A stretch of DNA of 38,408 nucleotides, from NCBI GenBank assembly GCA_019119935.1, contig DWWA01000006.1:1-38408 (forward strand). Reading direction: 5' to 3'. The DNA comes from Candidatus Ruthenibacterium merdavium. Lineage in GTDB: Bacteria > Bacillota > Clostridia > Oscillospirales > Ruminococcaceae. How positions within the stretch are numbered: the stretch's first letter is position 1; each line of letters opens with the position of its first letter. Made by a program: the position numbers and the translations under genes. Of this stretch, positions 30,150 to 37,065 are shown one piece after another. The notes below the pieces were generated by a model that was not told the DNA's origin, searched no databases, and saw only the letters and a list, made by a program, of their open reading frames with translations.

Positions 30150-32366
30150 ATGGTAAAAGTAACACTAAAAGATGGCGTTGTCAAGGAATTTGAGCCGGGT
30201 ATTTCCGCGGCTGACATCGCAAAAAGCATCGGCATGGGCCTTTATAAGGCGGCCTGTGCAGTACGCATCAACAGCGAGGCAAAGGATTTGCGCACAACCG
30301 TGAACGAAGATTGTACGATGGATATCCTCACTTTTGCCGACGATGAGGGGAAACACGCTTTCTGGCATACGGCGGCGCACATCATGGCACAGGCAATTCA
30401 GCACCTTTATCCCGAGGCACATTTCGGCATCGGCCCGGCGCTGGAAAACGGCTGGTACTATGATGTCGGCGGTACGGCGCCCTTTACGCCGGATCAGTTC
30501 CCCGCCATCGAAGCCGAGATGAAGAAAATCGTCAAGGCGGATTTGCCTATTGAGCAGCGCATCATCAGCCTGGAGGAAGGCCGCAAGCTGTTTGCAAACC
30601 AGCCGTATAAGCTGGAACTGCTGGAAGAGTATGCCGAAAAGGGCTGGGAGCTTTCCGTTTATACGCAGGGAGATTACACCGACCTTTGCGCGGGCCCGCA
30701 CTTGATGAGCACGGGCGCAGTAAAGGCGGTGAAGCTGACGAACGCCACCAGTGCTTACTGGCGCGGCGACGCGAAAAACGATTCTTTGTGCCGCGTGTAC
30801 GGCGTTGCTTTCCCGAAGGCAAGCGAGCTGGAGGAGTATGTGAAGCAGCAGGAGGAAGCGCTCAAGCGCGACCACAATAAAATCGGCCGTGAGCTGGAGT
30901 ATTTCACCACGGTGGAATCCATTGGCCAAGGCCTGCCGGTGTTGCTTCCGAAGGGTGCGCGCGTGATTCAGCTTTTGCAGCGCTTTGTGGAAGATGAGGA
31001 GCAAAAGCGCGGCTATCTGCTTACGAAAACGCCGCTGATGGCAAAGCGTGATTTGTATCGCATTTCCGGCCACTGGGATCATTATCTCGACGGCATGTTT
31101 GTTTTGGGCGACCCGCACGACGAAACGAAAGAGTGCTTTGCGCTTCGTCCCATGACCTGCCCGTTCCAGTATCAGGTTTATCTGAACCGCAAGCGCAGCT
31201 ATCGCGATTTGCCCATGCGTTTGGGCGAAACAAGCACGCTGTTCCGCAACGAGGATTCCGGCGAGATGCACGGCCTGATTCGTGTGCGTCAGTTTACGAT
31301 CTCGGAGGGCCACCTCATTTTGCGTCCCGACCAGCTGGAGGAAGAGTTCCGCGGCTGCTTGGAGCTGGCGAACTATATGCTGGAAACGGTTGGCTTGAAA
31401 GAGGATGTCAGCTATCGTTTCAGCCAGTGGGACCCGGCCCGCAGTGATAAATATGAGGGCACGGCGGAGCAGTGGGATGCCGCTCAAAGCACGATGCAGA
31501 AAATTCTCGATCACTTGGGACTGGAGTATAAAGTGGGTGTTGACGAGGCTGCTTTCTACGGCCCGAAACTCGACATTCAAATCAAAAACGTGTTCGGCAA
31601 GGAAGACACGCTGATTACAATTCAAATCGACATGCTGCTTGCACAGAAATTCGGTATGGTTTATATCGGCGAAGACGGCCAGGAACATACGCCGTATATC
31701 ATTCACCGCACGTCTTTGGGCTGCTATGAGCGCACGCTCGCACTGCTTTTGGAAAAATATGCGGGTGCTTTGCCTGTGTGGCTTGCACCGGAGCAAGTGC
31801 GCATTATTCCGATCAGCGAAGCACACCGCGGCTATGCCAAGGAAGTGCTCGAGGAGCTTGAAGCCATCGGTGTGCGCGCCACGGCAGACTGCCGCGACGA
31901 AAAGATGGGTTATAAAATCCGTCAGGCACAAATGGAAAAAGTGCCCTATATGCTGGTAGTGGGCGCACAGGAAATGCAGGATAAAACGGTGGCTGTACGT
32001 TCACGCAAGGAAGAAAACGGCGGAACGAAAACGATTGAGGAATTTGAAATCGAAGTTACCGGTTTTCTCAGAGGAGATCATACGGAACATTACTGCAGAA
32101 ATGGCGAAGAAGTCGGAGATAAATATACGTGTACTTACGGATGTCCTGTCAACAAGGAGGGATATGGTATCTGTTCAAAAACAATGATGATGCTCTATCC
32201 TTTGATGGAAGCAGTCAGAAGCGGCGGGAATCTGGAAAATCTCGGCGGGGATGGAAAATACAGTAAAACGATTGTATGTCCTGACGGATGCGTGATGTTT
32301 CGGTTGACGGCCAGACCGCTTGGAAATGAGAATTTTCACACGGGAGGCTTCTGGAAGGAACCATGA
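30150..32366 (+). CDS. thrS: Threonyl-tRNA synthetase, C terminus replaced by a TIGR04076-like protein
   Basis: Residues 1-630 are a normal bacterial threonyl-tRNA synthetase that charges tRNA-Thr: TGS domain (1-62), second additional domain with the HTAAHIMAQA zinc/editing motif, class II catalytic core (motif 2 region FRNEDSGEMHGLIRVRQF; motif 3 TSLGCYERTLALLLEKY) and the anticodon-binding domain (LAPEQVRIIPISEAHRGYAKE, ending VAVRSRKEENGG). After TIEEF (about residue 631) the usual last 10-15 residues are missing, and about 107 residues of an unrelated protein follow in frame (see the feature at 32043). AGGAGGGTACAGCA precedes ATG 30150. The synthetase core is complete, so the enzyme might work if this join is real, but a chimeric assembly is the simpler explanation. 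Confidence 0.9.
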   Translation: MVKVTLKDGVVKEFEPGISAADIAKSIGMGLYKAACAVRINSEAKDLRTTVNEDCTMDILTFADDEGKHAFWHTAAHIMAQAIQHLYPEAHFGIGPALENGWYYDVGGTAPFTPDQFPAIEAEMKKIVKADLPIEQRIISLEEGRKLFANQPYKLELLEEYAEKGWELSVYTQGDYTDLCAGPHLMSTGAVKAVKLTNATSAYWRGDAKNDSLCRVYGVAFPKASELEEYVKQQEEALKRDHNKIGRELEYFTTVESIGQGLPVLLPKGARVIQLLQRFVEDEEQKRGYLLTKTPLMAKRDLYRISGHWDHYLDGMFVLGDPHDETKECFALRPMTCPFQYQVYLNRKRSYRDLPMRLGETSTLFRNEDSGEMHGLIRVRQFTISEGHLILRPDQLEEEFRGCLELANYMLETVGLKEDVSYRFSQWDPARSDKYEGTAEQWDAAQSTMQKILDHLGLEYKVGVDEAAFYGPKLDIQIKNVFGKEDTLITIQIDMLLAQKFGMVYIGEDGQEHTPYIIHRTSLGCYERTLALLLEKYAGALPVWLAPEQVRIIPISEAHRGYAKEVLEELEAIGVRATADCRDEKMGYKIRQAQMEKVPYMLVVGAQEMQDKTVAVRSRKEENGGTKTIEEFEIEVTGFLRGDHTEHYCRNGEEVGDKYTCTYGCPVNKEGYGICSKTMMMLYPLMEAVRSGGNLENLGGDGKYSKTIVCPDGCVMFRLTARPLGNENFHTGGFWKEP
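32030..32060. other. Junction between two sequence styles (probable chimera or recombination point)
   Basis: Left of here codons end mostly in G/C (GGC, GCG, CGC, CTG with CGC arginine); right of here arginine is mainly AGA/AGG, glycine GGA and isoleucine ATA/ATC. The change falls inside one reading frame, next to the words GATTGAGGAATTTGAAATC, which could have served as a short overlap. No repeat, transposon end or tRNA lies at the join. Confidence 0.75.
32043..32366 (+). pseudogene. TIGR04076-like protein lacking its own start (3' part of the thrS fusion)
   Basis: About 107 residues beginning EIEVTGFLRGDHTEHYCRNG, with conserved-looking CTYGCPVNKEGYGICSKTMM and a tail CPDGCVMFRLTA. This matches my memory of small cysteine-rich TIGR04076-family proteins of Lachnospiraceae, of unknown function, which normally begin one or two residues before EIEV with their own ATG. 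Here the start codon and upstream region are absent because thrS is joined in frame. In the source genome it would be an ordinary 110-residue gene. Confidence 0.6.
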
Positions 32367-32572
32367 AAACAATCTAAATTGCCGTAAACTAAGAGTGCAA
32401 GCTGAACTTGCGCATATGCAACTCTACTGTGGTGGAATGCTTCTGTTGATGCCGTTATACTCTGAACATACTACAACATATTACAGGAGCAGACGAATGC
32501 TGAAAAAAGGAATACCATAACAGATGATGAATGGTGCTGCAGATATTCGTTCACAGAAAGGAGAAGGTATCT
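32367..32572. other. Intergenic stretch before the XRE regulator
   Basis: About 200 bases without a recognised gene. A TTGATG (32446-32451) with a TACTAC 17 bases on is a weak promoter candidate. No terminator for the preceding frame was recognised. Confidence 0.35.
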
Positions 32573-33142
32573 ATGGGATTTGGAGAAAATCTTCGCGCAA
32601 TAAGGAGAAAGAAAAATATATCGCAGGAGGAATTAGCGGAGACGCTGAATGTCAGCCGGCAGGCTGTTTCGCGCTGGGAGCAGAATAATGGTTACCCTGA
32701 AATGGAGAAAATGATCGCACTGTCAAAATTATTGAATGTTACCCTTGATAATCTGGTATCAGAGCATAAGATATCTGATGAAACCGGAGAGGAGACCATT
32801 CAGGGAGAACAGCCGAAGACTTCTGCTGTAATACCAACGGGCAGGATTCTGATCAGAAGTCATGACGGCAAACAGCTTGTCAATTGCTATAAAGTAATCT
32901 CCATGCATCTTTCCGACAGTATGGATGTTCCGAACTATGTTCTGTACGGAGTGGACAGTTCATCATTCTGGGGTGAGAACAGGGAGATACTGGGCTGGTA
33001 TGCAGACGAAGAAAGCGTGCAGAAAGAGACCGCGGATATTGCTGCAGCCATAGAAATGGGAAAACTATCATATGAATTAAAATATGCAGCAAAAGTAAAG
33101 AAAGGAATCCTGAGTATAAAACTTGTAAAAGACGCAGATTAA
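32573..33142 (+). CDS. XRE-family helix-turn-helix regulator
   Basis: A 189-residue protein. Residues 2-60 are a Cro/C1-type HTH: GENLRAIRRKKNISQEELAE, then LNVSRQAVSRWEQNNGYPEM and LLNVTLDNLVSE. This form is common in Lachnospiraceae stand-alone regulators. Residues 95-189 are a separate alpha/beta part (GRILIRSHDGKQLVNCYKVI, YVLYGVDSSSFWGENREILGWY) that I do not recognise by name but often follows this HTH type and may sense a ligand. AAAGGAGAAGG precedes ATG 32573. Its targets are not evident; it lies 50 bases before the molybdenum gene set. Confidence 0.85.
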   Translation: MGFGENLRAIRRKKNISQEELAETLNVSRQAVSRWEQNNGYPEMEKMIALSKLLNVTLDNLVSEHKISDETGEETIQGEQPKTSAVIPTGRILIRSHDGKQLVNCYKVISMHLSDSMDVPNYVLYGVDSSSFWGENREILGWYADEESVQKETADIAAAIEMGKLSYELKYAAKVKKGILSIKLVKDAD

Positions 33143-33192
33143 AAATTAACCAGATGGGTATGAAGGGATACAGAAGGAGAGGAGAGTGCTGT

Positions 33193-34104
33193 ATGAGAGC
33201 CGGAGCAGTGATCGCTGCCGCGGGAACGCCGGGCGGCTTCCGTGCATATGATAAACTGGAAAATACAGACGCCGGCGCCATGCTGAGAAGGATGATCTAT
33301 ACATTCCGCCGGGCGGGCGTAGAAGATGTGGCTGTGGTAACGGGATATCGAGCAAAGGAGACAGAGAAGAGTCTTGCGAAGCTGGGGGCGGCATTCTTAA
33401 GATGCGAGGACTACGAGCATGTTCAGATGCTGGATCTTGCGGTCAAAGGGTTTCTTTACCTGAAGAACTGTGAACGGCTCTTTTTCTGCCCGGCAGATGT
33501 GCCTCTTTTTACGGAGGATACATTGCGGGAGATGCTTGCGCAGTCGGCGCCTGTTGTGATCCCGGTGTGCAAAGGCAGGAAAGGGCATCCGGTTCTGATC
33601 GATGCGCGCCTTACGGAGGGGATTGCGCATTATCAGGGGGAGCGGGGGCTGAAAGGAGCCCTTGATGCGTCGGGAGTGGAGATCTGTCTTCTTCCTGTTG
33701 AGGATGAAGGAGTGTTTCTGCGTGCCCGGCGGGAGGATCGCTTTGAAGAAGTGGCGGTGGCAGAGATGCGTGCGGATATCCATCCGAAAGTGAAACTGCA
33801 GCTTATGCGTAATGAGCCTTTTTTCGGACCGGGAATGATGGTGCTCTTAAAACAGATTGATGTACTGGGGAATGTGCGCGACGCCTGTGAGAAAGCCGGC
33901 ATGTCCTACAGCAAGGGCTGGTCCCTGATCCGTACAGCGGAGAAAGAACTGGGGCGTCCGGTGGTGGAGCGAAGCCCCGGCGGGAAGAGCGGCGGAATGG
34001 CACAGGTGAGCCCGGAGGGGCACAGGCTTATGGAGCGGTATGAAAGGCTGGAGCGGGAGATCATAGAATTTGCTGAACAGAGATACAGGGAGATATTTTT
34101 TTAA
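33193..34104 (+). CDS. MobA-like nucleotidyltransferase fused to a ModE-like winged-helix domain
   Basis: 303 residues in two parts. Residues 1-195 look like an NTP-transferase of the MobA/MocA kind: RAGAVIAAAGTPGG at the nucleotide loop (degenerate against AAAGxSxRMG), VAVVTGYRAKE, FFCPADVPLF (the DxP metal site) and KGRKGHPVLI. Residues 200-303 look like the N-terminal DNA-binding domain of ModE: VKLQLMRNEPFFGPGMMVLL, then NVRDACEKAGMSYSKGWSLI and RPVVERSPGGKSGGMAQVS, with a final coiled helix. A joint role in molybdenum cofactor handling and control of modABC, which follows at once, is inferred. ATG 33193 has GGAGAGG upstream. Confidence 0.82.
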   Translation: MRAGAVIAAAGTPGGFRAYDKLENTDAGAMLRRMIYTFRRAGVEDVAVVTGYRAKETEKSLAKLGAAFLRCEDYEHVQMLDLAVKGFLYLKNCERLFFCPADVPLFTEDTLREMLAQSAPVVIPVCKGRKGHPVLIDARLTEGIAHYQGERGLKGALDASGVEICLLPVEDEGVFLRARREDRFEEVAVAEMRADIHPKVKLQLMRNEPFFGPGMMVLLKQIDVLGNVRDACEKAGMSYSKGWSLIRTAEKELGRPVVERSPGGKSGGMAQVSPEGHRLMERYERLEREIIEFAEQRYREIFF

Positions 34105-34132
34105 GAAATCAGACAGGCAGTTTTTGTTACCT

Positions 34133-34166
34133 ACCGATTGTTTTTAAAAAAATAATCGGTTATACT
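34133..34166. promoter_or_regulatory. modA promoter with overlapping palindromic operator
   Basis: ACCGATT (34133-34139) and AATCGGT (34154-34160) are perfect inverted half-sites 14 bases apart. TTGTTT (34138-34143), 17 bases, TATACT (34161-34166) form a promoter that the palindrome covers. The preceding gene encodes a ModE-like DNA-binding domain, the obvious candidate to bind here and repress transport when molybdate is plentiful. Confidence 0.6.
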
Positions 34167-34219
34167 TAAAAGGGGAAAGGCGCGCGTTTGGATTATAGGA
34201 AATCAGGAGGACTAAAAGT

Positions 34220-35116
34220 ATGAAGAAAAAGATTATAGCGGCAATGCTTGCAGGCGTGATGGTATTGTCGATGGCAGGATGTGCCGGAAGTTCGGACAGC
34301 GGCAGTGACGACACAGGGACTTCTGAGGATGCGTCTTCCGGAAGCGGCACTGACACAGAGACAGAAGAGACAGAAATTCAGGTGTTTATCGCGGCGAGCC
34401 TTAATACTGTAATGACAGAGCTTGCTGATATGTACAACGAGGAACATCCGGAAGTAAAGATTACATACAACCCGGACAGTTCCGGCACGCTGCTGACACA
34501 GATCGAGGAAGGATACGAGTGCGATATTTTCTTCTCGGCAGCCCAGAAGCAGATGGACGACCTTGAAGCGGACGGTCTGATGGTCGAAGGCACAAGAGCT
34601 GATGTGGTCAACAATCAGGTCGTTGTAGTTTCATTAAAAGACAGCGGAACGAAAGTGACGGGACTTGAGAATCTGGGCGAGGCGGAGAGTGTCGCTCTGG
34701 CAGGAGGCAGTGTGCCGGTGGGAAGGTATACGAGACAGGCGCTTATTAATCTCGGTATACTGCCAAAGACAGATGATCCGGCTTCTATTACAACGGAGGA
34801 AGTCTCGGAGGCGCTCGGCGGTGTGGAAATCAGCGAGCAGGACAATGTGAGCAAAGTGCTGACGGCAGTCGCAGAGGGATCCTGTGAAGTGGGAACGACT
34901 TATTATTCTGATACATACGGATATGAGGATCAGCTTGACATCCTTCAGACCGTAAGCTACGATCTGACAGGCGACGTGATCTATCCGATCGCACGCGTGG
35001 TAAATGAGGAGGCGGACGACGCGCAGACAGCAGCGGCAGAAGATTTTCTCGAGTTTATTCTTTCAGATGAAGCGAAAGCTGTATTTGAGTCCTACTATTT
35101 TGATACGAATGTATAA
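34220..35116 (+). CDS. modA: Molybdate ABC transporter substrate-binding lipoprotein
   Basis: 298 residues. A signal peptide (KKKIIAAMLAGVMVLS) ends with the lipobox SMAGC (Cys21), followed by an acidic Ser/Asp/Thr linker to about residue 53. The binding domain begins EIQVFIAASLNTVMTELADMY, the AASL serine being a usual oxyanion ligand in ModA, with further typical segments YNPDSSGTLLTQIEEG, CDIFFSAAQKQMDDL and GGSVPVGRYTRQAL. It captures molybdate (or tungstate) outside the membrane and passes it to ModBC. AGGAGG is well placed before ATG. Confidence 0.93.
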   Translation: MKKKIIAAMLAGVMVLSMAGCAGSSDSGSDDTGTSEDASSGSGTDTETEETEIQVFIAASLNTVMTELADMYNEEHPEVKITYNPDSSGTLLTQIEEGYECDIFFSAAQKQMDDLEADGLMVEGTRADVVNNQVVVVSLKDSGTKVTGLENLGEAESVALAGGSVPVGRYTRQALINLGILPKTDDPASITTEEVSEALGGVEISEQDNVSKVLTAVAEGSCEVGTTYYSDTYGYEDQLDILQTVSYDLTGDVIYPIARVVNEEADDAQTAAAEDFLEFILSDEAKAVFESYYFDTNV

Positions 35117-35162
35117 GTATGATGCAATTGTATAAATAAAATAGCGTACAAAGGGAGAAGTT

Positions 35163-35867
35163 ATGGAAGAAATCATGCAGATAGTAAAAGACCTGGACTG
35201 GAGCCCGCTTTTTATATCACTGAAGACCGGAGTGGCAGCGACGTTTATCTCGTTTTTCCTCGGGATATTTGCCGCCAGGAAAGTAGTTAAGGCGACGCCG
35301 GGAAAGAAGGCGGTCATTGACGGTATTCTCACCCTGCCCATGGTGCTGCCGCCTACGGTGGCCGGTTTCTTCCTGCTTCTTCTGTTCAGCAGAAGGAGAC
35401 CGCTTGGGGAATTTCTGTTTGAACAGTTTGATTTTAAGGTCGTGCAGACATGGCTCGGATGTGTGATCGCGGCGACGGTCATTGCATTTCCGCTCATGTA
35501 CAGAAATGCCCGCGCGGCCATGGAGCAGATCGACATGAACCTTGTCTATGCGGGGCGTACACTTGGCATGTCGGATACAAAGATATTCTGGACGGTCATT
35601 GTGCCGACGGCAGGGCCGGGTATTGCATCGGGCACTATTCTTACATTTGCGAGAGCGCTGGGCGAATACGGTGCTACTTCCATGCTGGCCGGAAATATAC
35701 CGGGCAAGACCGGGACCATTTCGCAGAAGATCGCCATGGTCATTCAGGACGGAGACTACCTCACCGCCGGAATCTGGGTGGCGGTTGTGATGATCATAGC
35801 ATTTCTTGTAATCTTCCTGATGAACCTTATATCAGGAAAGAAGATGAAGCATATCGGGAGGTGGTAG
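35163..35867 (+). CDS. modB: Molybdate ABC transporter permease
   Basis: A 234-residue membrane permease with five to six hydrophobic segments. ILTLPMVLPPTVAGFFLLLL is a ModB hallmark, and the EAA loop that contacts ModC is AGRTLGMSDTKIFWTVIVP. FARALGEYGATSMLAGN is also characteristic. AAAGGGAGAAGTT precedes ATG. It lies 46 bases after modA and three bases before modC. Confidence 0.94.
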   Translation: MEEIMQIVKDLDWSPLFISLKTGVAATFISFFLGIFAARKVVKATPGKKAVIDGILTLPMVLPPTVAGFFLLLLFSRRRPLGEFLFEQFDFKVVQTWLGCVIAATVIAFPLMYRNARAAMEQIDMNLVYAGRTLGMSDTKIFWTVIVPTAGPGIASGTILTFARALGEYGATSMLAGNIPGKTGTISQKIAMVIQDGDYLTAGIWVAVVMIIAFLVIFLMNLISGKKMKHIGRW

Positions 35868-35870
35868 GTC

Positions 35871-36947
35871 ATGGCGGTCACAGTAGAGATTAAAAAGAAA
35901 CTGGATAATTTCCGGCTGGATATCAGCTTTCGCAGTGAGGCACGCCGGATCGGAATTCTCGGCGCTTCCGGTTGCGGAAAGAGCATGACGCTGAAAAGTA
36001 TCGCGGGAATTGAACTGCCGGATGAAGGTCATATCGAGGTGGAAGGCAGGACATTTTTCGACAAGGAAAAGAAGATCAACCTGAAGCCGCAGTTGAGAAA
36101 TGTAGGATATCTGTTCCAGAATTACGCCCTGTTTCCGACAATGACAGTGGAGAAAAATATAGCTGCTGGATTAAAGGGCAGCAGACAGGAGAAAGAAGCG
36201 CGTGTCCGTGAGATGGTGGAGAAGTTCCGCCTTCAGGGGCTGGAAAAGAGACTGCCCGGCCAGCTCTCCGGCGGACAGCAGCAGAGAGCGGCGCTGGCCC
36301 GTATCATGGCCTATGAGCCGGAGATGATCCTTCTGGACGAGCCCTTCTCCGCTCTTGATATGTATTTGAAAGACCAGCTTCAGAGAGAGCTCGCAGAGAT
36401 GCTTGAGGATTATAGGGGAACGGTGATCATGGTATCCCATAACAGGGACGAGGTTTACCGATTCAGCGAGGAGCTGCTCGTTATCGATCAGGGGAAGATC
36501 GAAGTGGCAGGAGAGACAAAAGAAATCTTCCGTAATCCCGTGAGCAGGGAAGCGGCGCGTCTGACCGGGTGCAAGAACTTCTCGAAAGCCCGCCGGATCG
36601 ACGCCCATACGGCAGAAGCAGAAGACTGGGGCGTTACGCTCACTACCCGGCGGGAGATACCGGAGTACACGGAGTATATCGGTTACCGGGCGCACGACTT
36701 TATCCCGGTCTGGAACCCTGAACGTACCGGGAAGAACGGAGCTGACAAGGACGACGGCAGCCCAAGCGGCATGCTGCCGTTCGAGCTGGGGAGCAGCGCT
36801 GAACTGCCCTTTGAAAAGAACTATTACATAAAAACAAAAGTGACGGTGTGCTGGTTCGTGCAGAGAGAGCGCATGCAGGAACTGGAGGAAAAAGGAATGC
36901 CGGATTATCTGGCGTTTGATGAGGAAAAACTGCTGTTTTTCAGGTGA
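35871..36947 (+). CDS. modC: Molybdate ABC transporter ATP-binding protein
   Basis: A 358-residue ATPase. Walker A is GASGCGKS (about 34-41), Q-loop FQNYALFP, signature LSGGQQQR, Walker B MILLDEPFSALD and the switch His in MVSHNRDEV. The C-terminal part (about 230-358) should be a regulatory TOBE-like domain but shows little clear similarity to the E. coli form (IEYTEYIGYRAHDFIPVW, KTKVTVCWFVQRE); this variation is common in Clostridia. Ribosome site GGGAGGTGG is close. Completes modABC. Confidence 0.93.
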   Translation: MAVTVEIKKKLDNFRLDISFRSEARRIGILGASGCGKSMTLKSIAGIELPDEGHIEVEGRTFFDKEKKINLKPQLRNVGYLFQNYALFPTMTVEKNIAAGLKGSRQEKEARVREMVEKFRLQGLEKRLPGQLSGGQQQRAALARIMAYEPEMILLDEPFSALDMYLKDQLQRELAEMLEDYRGTVIMVSHNRDEVYRFSEELLVIDQGKIEVAGETKEIFRNPVSREAARLTGCKNFSKARRIDAHTAEAEDWGVTLTTRREIPEYTEYIGYRAHDFIPVWNPERTGKNGADKDDGSPSGMLPFELGSSAELPFEKNYYIKTKVTVCWFVQRERMQELEEKGMPDYLAFDEEKLLFFR

Positions 36948-37002
36948 GAAAAACGTGTTTTTGCAGAAATGAAAATTATTGGTTAAAATTTGAAAAACAG
37001 TA

Positions 37003-37058
37003 TTTACAAGGAGCCTCTTCTGTTATATAATCCCTTAAGTTTTGTGTGACAGAAGAGG
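37003..37058 (+). promoter_or_regulatory. Promoter of the MATE gene with flanking inverted repeat
   Basis: TTTACA (37003-37008), 17 bases, TATAAT (37026-37031). CCTCTTCTGT (37014-37023), in the spacer, is the exact inverted copy of ACAGAAGAGG (37049-37058), which also contains the ribosome site. A protein bound to both arms would block the promoter; only the right arm is transcribed. Confidence 0.65.
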
Positions 37059-37065
37059 TGTTTTT

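Noticed and set aside
32320-32520. A 66-codon frame between the fusion gene and the XRE regulator
   Set aside because: It overlaps the preceding frame, has no ribosome site and no recognisable features.
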